Assembly (NCBI GenBank): GCA_003586115.2
Contig: QVOM02000103.1
Location: 6,674,770 to 6,738,769 of the forward strand
Origin: Salvator merianae
Taxonomy: Eukaryota; Chordata; Lepidosauria; Squamata; Teiidae
DNA: 64,000 bases
Direction of reading: 5' to 3'
The position numbers and the translations under genes are program-made. Below are positions 22,620 through 33,445 of this stretch, piece after piece (within the stretch, counting starts at the first letter, position 1; every line of letters starts with the position of its first letter). The notes beneath the pieces were generated by a model. It had not been told where the DNA came from. It saw nothing but the letters and a program-made list of their open reading frames with translations, and made no database searches.

Positions 22620-25600
22620 ACTCCCTTTCCCTTTATAGAACTTAATTCTTTAACTATTTATTTTATTTGATCGCCACCCATCTGAAAAGTAATACTGCGT
22701 TGACAAATGTAGCAAAGCAAAAAAGCTTTTGACTTGATTGTATTTGTGTGAAGATACGGGTAAATTTAAAATTAGTAGAAGAGTTTTATTACTGTCATTT
22801 AATAAATTATTTTTCTTTTTAAAAACTGCTTTTATTTTTGTATTTTTTATTATTATTACAGTTCTGGAAAAGACTAAATATTAACACAAATAACAAATAA
22901 CATATCCCTCTTAAAAAAAAAAGGAAAACAACCATAGTAAATAATAGTATAATAACTTTGAAGAATTGTTACAATGTTAACCTTTACCTAATATGACTGT
23001 AATTTATGGCATATCAACTACATATGTCTACAACAATACATGTTATTGTTATATCTCCGATCATGCATAATTACTGCATTTAAATAACCATTTTATTGGT
23101 GTATTGTGCCCTCAGTGGACAAGTGCTTAATTTTTTACGTAAGGTGAAAGAAATTATAGGTTGACTTTCTTTTTACAGTTTAAAATTATAAATAATAATA
23201 AAAAAATCAATAAAAGTGTTTGTATTTTGAGTCTGGCCTTTTGCCTTTTCTCTTTCTACTTGGAATTTCCATTAGTTAATGTCTGTTAAACCAAACCTAT
23301 GGTTTCAAAAGTTTCAGGACAGGAAATCATATCTTCAAAAGGACTTCCTGTAACATGAGCTAGAGTAAGGGTTGATTCCTAAGATTTTCTAACTGCTATA
23401 TTTATTATTATTTATCATCTCTATAGCTGTGATGTCTCTTGCCCTATAAAATTGCTACCACTGTGAGACTGAACCCATCTAAACAGACTTGTTTATGTGG
23501 GAGGGGAAGAAATAGAAATGTATGTGTTTCTGTGTGAGACAGAAAATTTCATTCTTTGGCAGGAATGTTGCTTTCAAACCCATCAGAAGATGTATGATTC
23601 CAGTGGGGGAGATTAATAATGTGTATACAGATCACCAAATCCATATATAAAATATAAAAATAAGGGAGGGCTGTAGGAGAAAGTAACGCAAAAGGAGCTC
23701 CCATTTAAAAAATATTTTGCTAAGTTTACACAAAATTAATCAACTGGAAGAAGAAACTTCATGCCTTGATGAAAACACTTCTTCTTTCCCCTGTCACCAT
23801 CCTCCTCCACAATCCATTTGATTACAAACATGCATACAGTTAGATAACCAGTGCAGAAAGCTGAAAAGTCAGAAAAAGGTTGAAGACAATATCTTCCTTC
23901 TGATCAGAAAGCCATCTTTCCCTGTCATCACCTACTCTGACTTCAACGGTCCGTTATTATGAAAACTGCTAAGGACACATATCCAATAGAGTTCTCACAT
24001 GCAGGAACTTTAAGACTGAAATTGGTTTGAAAGATACATGACTGACTGTCGATCCCAAGGAGAAAAGGGGATGACCGGGTTGACATAAACCTAATCATAA
24101 TTTTATTAAAATAGTAATCACAATGAAAATAACTTTGTAACAAAATAGCAATAAAACGTAAATGGGGAAAATTAGCACTCATAAGATAGGCCTCACCAGC
24201 AATGCAAGATCAATGGAACATTAAACAACACAATGTATCATGTAGAGAGCAAAATATAAACAGTGGTACAGGGCAAAGAAAGTGTTGCCGGCTGCGCTGC
24301 TACTTCAGTGAAACCAAGTAAAACAAAAAGGACTATAGAAATCAGTGGGTTTTCGTTTAAATGCAAAGAAAGAAAGGAAGAAAAAACCCCGAAGGGAAGC
24401 TTGTTGGCTCAGTTATAAGTTCATCAACAAAGCTTATTATGGGAATAGGAAAGCTGAAAATCTATAGTGCATGGTATGGATCTCTCTTCTTGCTGTGGAG
24501 GCAAACTTAAAGTTTTAAGCTTATCAGGAGAGTGGTAAGGGGAAGAAAATGAAGCAAATTAAAGTGTGAGCATAAGAAGGAGTGAGAGATTGAAGAAATA
24601 AAAATACCTATCCTGGGGCTTCTTCTTCAGGTGAGGAGAAGGTTGTTTGACTCCTGGAGAAACACAAAGTTTAAAGCACACACACAAGCTACTGGGTGGG
24701 TTGCAATACTCACATAGCAAAAGGCTTTAGGGCAGCCATTGTACCAGTACTCTAGTGAACTCCTTGCCCATCAGTAATGAGAATTCAGTACCATAATTGT
24801 CTTACTTGCTTCTGGAGTCTGTGCCACCATAAGATATCAAGAAAACGTGATTACACATGTGATTCTCGGTTACCCTTGGCTAATTGGCAACAGTATGGGG
24901 GGGGAGGGGAATTCAGCCACCTCCAAGCCTCAGGAGAGGAGAGTAAGTTCAAGCATAGTGATTTCCCATAGTTTTCTGGAAACCAAGGACACACCAAGTG
25001 TGTGAATTCAGCCCTTGCTGAATCTTGAAGCAGGTACATGGAGTAGACCTTGATGTTAGCAAGAATACTGAATGGAAAGAAGTGCTGGCTGTTATACCCC
25101 ACAAAATGACTTCAGGGTGTAGGAACAGATGTTTGGGAGGAAGCATGGTTAAACAAAAGAATTATAAACATTAAGGTTTTCCCAATCTGGTAAACAACTG
25201 CAGTGATTAACTCAGCTGTCAGTTTGGGTATCCACAGTAGCCTAGTCTCCCCTGAGGCAAGGGACACTGTTTGTTCAAGTAGGGTCTTCTTGTTGCAAGC
25301 TGATGGGATTAAGTTATCTTGAGGCACAAACAGCTAAAAAAGGAGTCTGTGCTGGGAAGCAATGTTGAAGAATCAAGTCAGTAGATCAAGGTGGAGTGGG
25401 TGTAAGTAACTGTGCTCATCATGCAACTAATATGGCTTCTGGTTTAAGTGCAAACCCACGCTTTGAATGGTCACTTTCCTATTCAAACTCATATTCCATG
25501 TACACTTGCTACACCTGCTTAGTTTCTGAAAATATATAACATAAAACTATGCAGATATTTTTCTGGGGGGAGGATAAGCCCACACCTTGTTTTTCATATG

Positions 25601-27005
25601 GTGGATCTGCTTCCCGTCACTACCTTACACCGTCTTTATTAAAAAGCACAAATGATCTGAAAGTCTCTCTCTGCTTATGTGTTCATGCATAAAAGAGAGA
25701 CACCAAGGAAGAGCTTGGTAGATCTCTTTTACATTACATTGCCACATTCCTTTCTTCGCAATACATATTAAAATGGGAGTGGTTGTAGCTGGAGGATTTC
25801 TCCTTCTCCTTTTTATTTATTATTTTTAATGAAACTAAAATAAACAAAATAAGCAAGTAATTGCAGAGAAGGAGTACCTATTTAAATACTTGCAATTGTA
25901 CTCTTTTACAACTCTTAGTTGTAAAAAAAAACATGTTATTGGCAGTTATTGGCCAATAGCATTTGACAGCTGAGGACAGTGGGGAAAATGGGCAGGGCTC
26001 CTTACTGCAAGTTTGATCAGAATGTACCAACAGTGTGATAAGAAGACTTGTGATAAGGAGTGGATACCCATGGTGCAGAAGAGCCTGCTTAAAAAAGAAC
26101 CCCCATAAAACTTCTGAAATGTAACTATTGTTCTTGTTCTTGCTCTCTGCACTTAGGACACTGCTCAGAACAAATTCTATGTCATGACCTTCTGGCTGGA
26201 TGCAGGTGGATGCATTGCTTGCCAGGTGGGGCAAACGAGAAGCACCCTTTATTCATTGTGTGGATGCAGCATCCATTATGAGAAAGCAGAAGTAATTATG
26301 TAGGAACAGAAAGCTCCTGAGATTGCTATTCTGCTGAAACTAATCAAATCTGAGTTTGAGAAATACATGCATATTACTTTGTTTTCCATGATAGCAGAAA
26401 GGCAGTATATAAATGCAACTTATACATAAATTTCCAGCTATTGTTTCAAATGATTGCAATCCAGGTGGTTTCTGTTGTGAAATTATTTTTTCTCAGCAAA
26501 GTGTTCACACAGAAAATCTCTGCTGTAGTAACAACCATGGCTAACTGCATCTGAAAATAAATGAAATAATCAAGGGATGTTGTTTTCATATGTAATACTT
26601 AGATGGTTATGTACACCCTCCACAATCCATTTATGAAAAGTTGACGTAAAGCCCTTATCTTTTTATCTATTTTTCTTTTCATCTCAGAGAACAAGAACCT
26701 TGATGTTACAGTTGAAAAAATCCCCTGAAAGAAATGTAAGCAAACAAGGCATGCACGTTGATTACTACAATGAATTCTAGAGTAGTTGACATGAAGGTGA
26801 GAATAAACTGTCTTGTAGCAGACAATGTACAATTTAACAACAGCCTGGCAATTTTTCAAAAGTGATGAAGATAAGAGGCTTGTAGATTCAGAGGAGAAAA
26901 TAAAATGTACATTTTAGTCCAAATTATCATTCATAGCTTTACTATTGCCCCACTCAACTCTGGCCTCATAGGATGATCTCTGTGTTTGTTTAATCATAGA
27001 TGTTT
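22620..27005. other. Unclassified AT-rich sequence
   Basis: A long tract with no recognisable gene or repeat family. A small perfect inverted repeat (TTTTACAACT...AGTTGTAAAA) lies at about 25906-25928. Open frames in the range of 60 to 120 codons have no recognised domains. Confidence 0.4.
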
Positions 27006-27639
27006 ACATTAGAAATGTAGCAAACTGGTTCTATTTGAATGCATTTTGTAATGAACAGAGTTGTTTGAAGCGTTTGTTTTCAAACCAAACACCCTCTATG
27101 TTCAAATTAAGTGTTTGATGGAGAACTGAACACTAGAAGCATTTGATGAACTGTTCTAAGAACAATTTGAAGTGCCAGATCCCTTAAAAAAAAGACCTCT
27201 GCTTTCAGTCATCAATATTTGATATATCTTCACTTATTGGTTACAGTGTTGCCTTTTGCAGTTGGGTGATTCAGGTACCAATGGTTGCTTACTTAAAGCT
27301 TGTGGTGGCTACTTTGTTTTGTTTGTGTTTTGATGTCAGGGGACCTGGTGCATCATTTTGAACCAGAAGGGAGGGGAAGCTCAAGTGAAGAAATTTCAGA
27401 GTATAGAAGTACAAAGATTACAACTGTATATCACTTGAAAACTTTTGGAGAGCTGCTGCAATTTGTTGTGAGTCCTGCCTGAAAGTGGGTGGTTGGGTTC
27501 TCTGCTCTGCTCTCTACTGCTTGAGTACTTGCTGGCTGCTGCTCTCTTTACTAGTTTGTGTCAGTGTGACTTCTGTTTGACTGATGCTTTCTTTAATCTT
27601 TCCCTCCCCTACTTGGTGCTTTGGTTTAGGGATCCGGTT

Positions 27640-28410
27640 GTGGGGTGGAGGTGGGGTTCTTCTTAGTTAATATTTAGGCTAGTTTAGGGTTAAGTTAGGT
27701 GGTTAGGTTTTCTGGTCTGCCTAGCTCTTTAGTGACTTGCTGCTGCTATGGGTGCTTCAACACTCTTGCTTGCTTGTTTGGTTCAGGGATTAGTTAGGGG
27801 TAGGGGTATGTGTGCAGGGGGAGGTTAGTTGCACATTTTCTGCTCAAGAGTTTTGCAGTGAGGTTAGCTGCATCAGCTTATCTTTTTGTTTCATATGTGG
27901 TGTTTCTTTTGCCCTCTTCCGACCAGGTGAGGCACCTGCAGACTTGAGAAGGACCTTTTGTGTTGGCTAGGTTTTGCCCCAGGTGTTTTGCTGCTGCTTC
28001 TTTTCCTGTTCTGCTCTCCTTTTCCTTTCTTTTTTGGGGTCTCCTAACCCTGGCTGTTTCTCCAATGCCTGCTGCTGCAGCCTTTTTGTGACTGGTGTTT
28101 GGGGCCTATTTGCCTGAACACAAGCCACTGTTGTAATTGAGCCTCCTATAGCAGAACAGGGTTTTTGCAGTCACAAGCACAGAACTGAAACCACCAAGGG
28201 CAAAGAACAGCTGGTGGTTTAGCTCATAGAAGTATTACCTTGCTTTTGAGGAAACCATCTCTGCTAGAGTAAGGGTAGGGTTAGGTAGAATTAGGGTTCT
28301 AGTTTTAGTGGTTGATATTTCTCCATTTAATTAGGGTTGTAGTGTGGGCTTTGATTAGAAATTAGGAATTAGAGTTGGGACTGAAGTTAGGCTAGGTTTT
28401 AGGACAGGAG
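27640..28410 (+). repeat. Cluster of TTAGGG/GGTTAGG-like short motifs in the hAT 5' region
   Basis: Irregularly spaced copies of TTAGGGTT, GTTAGGTGG, GTAGGGTTAGG and ATTAGGGTT occur at about 27684, 27700, 27790, 28268, 28284 and 28333, in a region with little coding potential. They may be subterminal motifs of the transposon. They are not a telomeric array. Confidence 0.45.
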
Positions 28411-28949
28411 GGAGAGTTCAGATAGGTCATCCTAAACCCCTGCACCCTCCTTTAGATATCTAAATCTCACTCCATTAATTGCTGCATTTCAAAACATTTT
28501 TTTACTTTAGGAGGCTCCCACAAAGGGAGATAATTGGGTTCACCCAGGTTTGCATATGTTCACAGAAGTGCCATGACACTGTGTATGTGGCACAAACACT
28601 TTAAATAGGTTACTTCCTCCCTCTGTTAGGGACTCCCCAAGCCTTTAGAACTACCATCCACCCTGCCCCTGTTACGGTTAGAGACTTCAGGGCTTCAATT
28701 AAAACTAGAAAGATTTCTGGGTGGCAAAAGGAAAGGAAAGACTAGAGTGTCAGGTAGGAGCAAATGGAGAAGCTGATACTGGCTGTAGCAGGATGGCACC
28801 TGAGGAGCTAACTCCCCAAGTCCCTGCCACCTGCTGCTGTCTCTCTCCTGCTGAGGAGGCAGAGGTTCCTCCAGCAAGGCAACAGGCAGTGGTGGTGATG
28901 GTTTCAGCTGCCAGGGCAGCTGGACCTTCCCCACCAGTCCTGAGTTCCA

Positions 28950-30090
28950 CTGCTCCTGATATGATCGGCCTTGTCTGTGGTGGACAATGTCAGCTTTCAA
29001 CAACTGCTCCACTGAGTTGCCCCTGACTATAGGATACCCTCATGTACCACATTCCTCAGGAGCATCGTGCTCTCCCTTTGTGATAATTGCAGGGAAGCCA
29101 TGCAGGAATGGATGCTACATAGTGCCATCCAGCCTTGTGCAATTGTACACTTCACTACTGATCTGTGGAGTAGTGGCAACAGACTCTATGGTTCTTTCCT
29201 TTTGCTCACTGTGTATTGGTAGAAGAAGGAAAAAGAGTGTGATAGGACTGCTGGTGCTGGTGCTTCCACTTTATCTTCCTCTTCAGCAGTGAGGCTCCTT
29301 TGGGCCCTACTGCATGTGGAAGAATTTGATATCACCCACACTGCTGACCATCTGTCTGAGGCCATGGACCATCAAGTGACAGATTGTATGAGCTGGAATC
29401 TAGCCCTCGGTCATGGTCACTGAGAACAGGAAGAATATAGTTAAGACAAGGGACCAGGTGAGGATTGTGTACATTGTGTGGCTCACACTCTCCACCTAGT
29501 GTTGTAAAGCCTGCTCTTGGTCTGTCTGGGCTGGGATCCAGGGGTAGGCTCTCTGTTAATCATCCTACCACTCCTGTGGCAGCCCTTGTGGAGAGATGCC
29601 CCAAGATGTTTGCCTGTTTTCACCAGAATTCAACAACTCAGATGATGCTCAACAAGGAGCAAATTGAACATTACCTGCCAGAACATCTGATCCCAAGAGA
29701 TGTTCCCACCCAGTGGGACTCCATCTATATCTTGCTCAAGCACCTGTTTGGGCAAGAGCCCATCCTTCACAACCTTATGATGAGGCAAACTCGGAGGAGT
29801 ACAGGCTCTCCTCTGTGAAGTGGGCTGCCATCTCTGATGCTGTCAAGACACTTGAGTTGTTTGACATGGTGTCAAGCAAGCTGAGTACCTCAACAGCATT
29901 TCTAAGTGACATGGTGCATCTGTGGCTATCTTGGGTAGACATCAGCCCAGATTTGCTGGTTGACTTTGGGCTGGCATTGTGAGAAGGTTGAAGGAAGCCT
30001 TGTGAAGGAAGACTGTGCAGATCTTGGTCAGCCTTCTTGACCCAAGGGTGAAGGAGGTAGCTATTGACTGCCTCACTGGAGAAAGGAAAA
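28950..30090 (+). pseudogene. hAT-family (Ac/ZBED-like) transposase pseudogene
   Basis: Transposase that would cut and paste its element in the nucleus. Conserved hAT blocks appear in order on the plus strand. LSVVDNVSFQQLLH is at about 28972-29012, followed by a stop and then VAPDYRIPSCTTFLRSIV. The signature AIVHFTTDLWSS at about 29142-29175 runs on to the YGSFLLLTVYW block, where a TAG stop follows. CVAHTLHLVL lies near 29474-29505. LNKEQIEHYLPEHLIPRDVP then TQWDSIYILLKHL occupies 29650-29745, equivalent to the usual LIQDVPTRWNSTYxMLxRL. SVKWAAISDAVKTLELFDMV is at about 29810-29870. Finally LVSLLDPRVKEVA, the LDPRFK block, is at about 30022-30060. At least three in-frame stops and several frameshifts separate these blocks. 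No BED finger or C-terminal dimerisation block could be read, so the copy is dead. Confidence 0.85.
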
Positions 30091-30508
30091 AAAATCCTGG
30101 GCCCTGGGCCCACACAAAAAAACTATCATAGAAATACTTGTTGACTAGGGCTACTAACCAAAAACAGGCGGAGTACTAGCGATCCCCTAGTTACACACAC
30201 ACACACAGAAGTCCCTCTCATTGGACTCCATTTTTCTTAGACTTGTCCTGACTGCATATAATGCAAAATACAACAAAACATTCAACTTCACTCACACACC
30301 ATTCCCTGGTAGGGTGTGCCACAGTCTGCACATTAGTGCTGTGGCACAACAAACCTACGAACAGACCACTCATGCAGACTCCATGCCAGGCCACTGATGA
30401 CATGGGGAACACTCTGTGCCCTGGTCCAGTATCCTGTCTGGGTCAGTGTCCAAGAGCCAGTACCAGACTGAGACCTTAGCTGAGGTGGGAAAAAAACACA
30501 GATGACAC

Positions 30509-30517
30509 AGCATCTCC
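30509..30517. repeat. Left 9-bp target-site duplication of the L1
   Basis: AGCATCTCC, repeated at 32362-32370 on the far side of the L1. Confidence 0.8.
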
Positions 30518-30557
<40 letters not shown>

Positions 30558-31120
30558 TTATTTTTTTTTTTTATGGATATATAAAATTACACTATGTAAC
30601 TCATGAATCATCAATTAACATTTTAAACTACTGACTTCCTACTTCCCAGATTTCTTCTATATTTCATACCCCCCAACCACACAGTTCATATCTTGTACCA
30701 ATAGTCTTCTTTTCTCTTCAGTCTTTCCCTCCAGCAAACACCAATCCGTTTTCCAGGTCCGCTTTCCAGATCTTGCAAAAGTTAAATAGAGGGTTTTCAC
30801 AAAAATCTATCCACTGCCTTATTTTTCTGTAGATTATTATATTTATCCAATCTCTGCAAGCTCTCAGAATCTTCTTCTCATATCAGTCTTTCAATAATTT
30901 GGCTTCTGCCCATTATTCTACTAAGCCACTTCTTAGGTTCCCCCTTCTGACTCCTTCAGGGTTTTTTTTTTTTCTCCTACAATCCTTTCCATGTTTAAAC
31001 CAGAAATTTTGTGTCTTATTCACGGATTTCAGTCTGAATCTTTGTTGCTTCCAAATATGGATTGCTTCCATTATTATTCACCTCATATGTTCCTTCCAAC
31101 CCTGAGAGATTTTTTCCAAG

Positions 31121-31368
31121 CAGAGGCATAGCAAGGGGGGGGGGGGGGCGGTCCGCCCCAGGCGGCGAGTTGTCCCATGGAGCCAGGTCCCCGCCCGGCG
31201 GTGTGCTCGCCTGGCGGCGTGCTCGCCCGTCCGCCCGCCGGCATGCCCGCCCGCCTGGCAGTAAACAGTGCGGCAGTGGGAGTAGGAGGCTGCAGGGCGG
31301 GGCTCCCTCACTCGCGCTCGTCTGCCGCCGCTTTGCCCCGGGTGGCAAAACTTTTAGCTACGCCGCTG
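31121..31368. mobile_element. GC-rich hAT MITE with perfect 8-bp target duplication
   Basis: A 248-bp element with very high GC and CpG content inside the L1. The terminal inverted repeats are CAGAGGCATAGC on the left and CAGCGGCGTAGC when the right end is read inward. TTTCCAAG flanks it exactly on both sides (31113-31120 and 31369-31376); an 8-bp duplication is characteristic of hAT. A poly-G run lies at about 31135-31148. The open frames on both strands here are only a result of GC richness. Confidence 0.9.
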
Positions 31369-31383
31369 TTTCCAAGGCTTCCT

Positions 31384-31728
31384 TCAGTGAAAAATAGAAC
31401 CTTGAACTGTTATCAGTAATGGTGACGACTCGTCTTGTCTTGTAGTCTGTATTTCTTGAGCTATAAATTTTGTCTGAGGAATTTCTGCCTTAAAATCGTC
31501 CAGTTTCAAAGCCTTATCCTTTGTTTCATGAAGTTCAGTGTGTATAGCACCTATTTCATTTTTAAGGTCTTGTCTTAATCTCTCAAAAGTCAACCCCTGA
31601 ATCTCAAAAGAACTCCGCATTTCTTGAAAAACAGTGTCCATTTTTTAAAGAAGTAAATCTGATTGCAAGTCACCCCTCTGTTCTTTTGACAGTTCATTTT
31701 TTTCTAGTTGCAAGTTTTTCCTCGCCAT
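31384..31728 (-). pseudogene. L1 ORF1p N-terminal coiled-coil remnant
   Basis: The minus-strand ATG at 31728 opens MARKNLQLEKNELSKEQRGD. A TAA (31645-31647) interrupts after about 27 residues, and the same frame continues MDTVFQEMRSSFEIQG, then a heptad-rich charged segment (LRQDLKNEIGAIHTELHETK...) to a stop near 31384. This is the coiled-coil trimerisation region expected at the start of an L1 RNA-binding protein. The RNA-recognition and C-terminal domains are missing. Confidence 0.7.
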
Positions 31729-32361
31729 ATTTGACTTAGTTCTCTGAAGAAGCTCTCTAATGATTAAAGGCACTTTTTTTTAAAATTCCTTTGTCTTAAT
31801 TAAACTGAACTCCCTGCCTGCTTGTTTAGCTGATAAGAACAGTTCAAATGTATTTTAATGAGACACTGAAAACCCCGGCGTGTCTGAAGAACAGAACTTT
31901 GAATGATTTATCTAAAGATTCACAGCCTTTGCAAATACTTTATCATCTTGCTGAATTATGATGTTTAGACTTTCGGCATACATTATCCAATGTAGAAAAT
32001 TGTAATTTTCCTTTTCCTTTTCTTAATGTTTATCTTAGTTTTAATGTCTCCATAAATTAAAAGAGGATCGGCCAAACTTGCAGTCTTGAAGACGACGCAC
32101 AACGTGACTCGGGAAGGTTGACAAATTTCCCCCGGCTCCTTCATCTCCTCCGTACGCAGGTTGCCGCGAATCTCTCACCGCCCCCACTGGGGGGATACTT
32201 GGTGGAGCTCAAATGAGGAATCCCTCCACCTCCCTGTCACTCAGGGAGATGAAATCTTCTGACAGAGGGGGTTTGAACTCCCCCCTCTGTCTCCTCACGT
32301 TGCGGTTTGCTCAGAGGAAAAATTCCTCTCAGCAACTACATTTGGCCATCTTCCCCGAAAG

Positions 32362-32370
32362 AGCATCTCC
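32362..32370. repeat. Right 9-bp target-site duplication of the L1
   Basis: AGCATCTCC, matching 30509-30517. Beyond it the hAT transposon resumes. Confidence 0.8.
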
Positions 32371-32779
32371 ATTTTTTAATCACACAGTAGATCTTCCTTG
32401 GCCATGCTCCTATTTCAGAACTCAGATCAACAACAGAGACAGCAGAAGATGTCCAGCTCAGGTAAGGTTAAAGACAGAAGCAGGTTTTTTGATAAGACAC
32501 TTACTCATGTCATCTGTTTTTCTGTCCTTTGTTGCTTGTGGGTGTGGCCAATAAGAGAGCAGGCATAATGATTTTTTTCTCAGGTTTTTCTTTTCTCAGA
32601 CATTTTCCCATAACAAAAAGAGCAAACTTTCAGCAATGAGAAATGTCTGAAAAAAGGAAAACCTTGGCACAACCAATTGCCTCAGGGGTGGTCATAGACC
32701 TTCCTGCCAACTCGTTATTCACAGTACATGTGTCATGGGGTCCATCAGGAAGACTCTGCCAAGTCTCAAGGTGATCAGA

Positions 32780-33310
32780 TGCACTCTTGATTTGGGAGAG
32801 TGTTTTTGGAAATCTTTCAATTGTTCCTATGGAACAGGTGGCAGATTTTAAAAAAAACAATGCCAAAAACCTAAGGTTGCATCCATCAAGGCTGACTTGG
32901 CAGGGGCCTTCCCAGTGGCCCCCAGGCCCACACACCAGTTTGGGGGGCTTCAGCAGAAACTTTACACAATTTTGGCCCTTCTGGCCTACCTAGCAGAGTG
33001 GTTGACACTGTAGTTAACCTTGAACTAGAGCCTCCAAAATTCACATGGGGGATGACAGAAAGACCCCTGTCAAGCAGCACAACATTTGGAGGCTCCTCTG
33101 ATTTGGAGGGGACTTTTTTGGAAATCTACCTCCTGCTCCATAGGAAAAAATGGGATATTTTTAAAAAATCCCAAAATATCAAGGGGGCATCTGATCACCC
33201 CAAGACTTGGCAAGAGCCTTACTGGTGGCCTCCTAGACTCTTGTGCCAGTTTTGGGGACTTCAGCACAAACTCTGCCCAACTTTGTCCCTGCTCGCCCCC
33301 TTGCTCGTCT
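32780..33310 (+). repeat. Two divergent tandem units of about 310 bp in the hAT 3' region
   Basis: Unit 1 (about 32780-32995) and unit 2 (about 33090-33305) share, in order, TTTTTGGAAATCT, a CC-ATAGGAA/CTATGGAACAGG block and AGACTTGGCAAGAGCCTT/TGACTTGGCAGGGGCCTT. They also share GTGGCC-CC and CCAGTTTGGGGGGCTTCAGCA/CCAGTTTTGGGGACTTCAGCA. The divergence indicates an old duplication within the element. Confidence 0.75.
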
Positions 33311-33445
33311 CCATTGTACCCTGCAAATAACAGTTTGACATTCAAACCAAACTTTGAAAAGTTCAAAGTTTGATTAGAACATGTTTGAAGTTTTTGAGGT
33401 TTGAATTTAAATGAACCAAGAAAATACAGTTCATGCACATCTCTA

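Larger units (their letters stand above)
30518..32361 (-). mobile_element. Internally deleted L1-type LINE, antisense, inside the hAT transposon
   Basis: Read on the minus strand it starts CTTTCGGGGAAGATGGCC, a typical L1 5' start. It then has a 5' UTR of about 630 bp, the first part of ORF1, a 3' UTR, and a poly-A/(AAT)n tail at 30518-30572. The RRM and C-terminal parts of ORF1 and all of ORF2 are absent, although the 5' end and both 9-bp target duplications (AGCATCTCC) are intact. The copy therefore probably arrived already deleted, as a non-autonomous L1 derivative. A hAT MITE sits within it at 31121-31368. Confidence 0.8.
27010..33445 (+). mobile_element. Large degenerate hAT-type DNA transposon, interrupted by an L1
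   Basis: The right end is ...GTTCATGCACATCTCTA (33429-33445); read inward it is TAGAGATGTGCATGAAC. At the left, TAGAAATGTAGCAAACTGG (27010-27028) is a plausible diverged partner. The interior carries a hAT transposase remnant in the same orientation (28950-30090), a GGTT/TTAGGG-rich 5' region and two divergent tandem units of about 310 bp near the 3' end. An antisense L1 (30518-32361) splits it. No clean 8-bp target duplication survives. The outer limits are inferred and could be off, but the transposase call is firm. Confidence 0.65.

Noticed and set aside
28721..29026. Plus- and minus-strand frames of about 100 codons upstream of the hAT transposase
   Set aside because: They do not carry the transposase frame; the true blocks lie in another frame and are broken.
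31016..31419. Overlapping Pro/Arg-rich open frames on both strands
   Set aside because: Stop-poor only because the hAT MITE is GC-rich; they end at or soon after the MITE boundaries.
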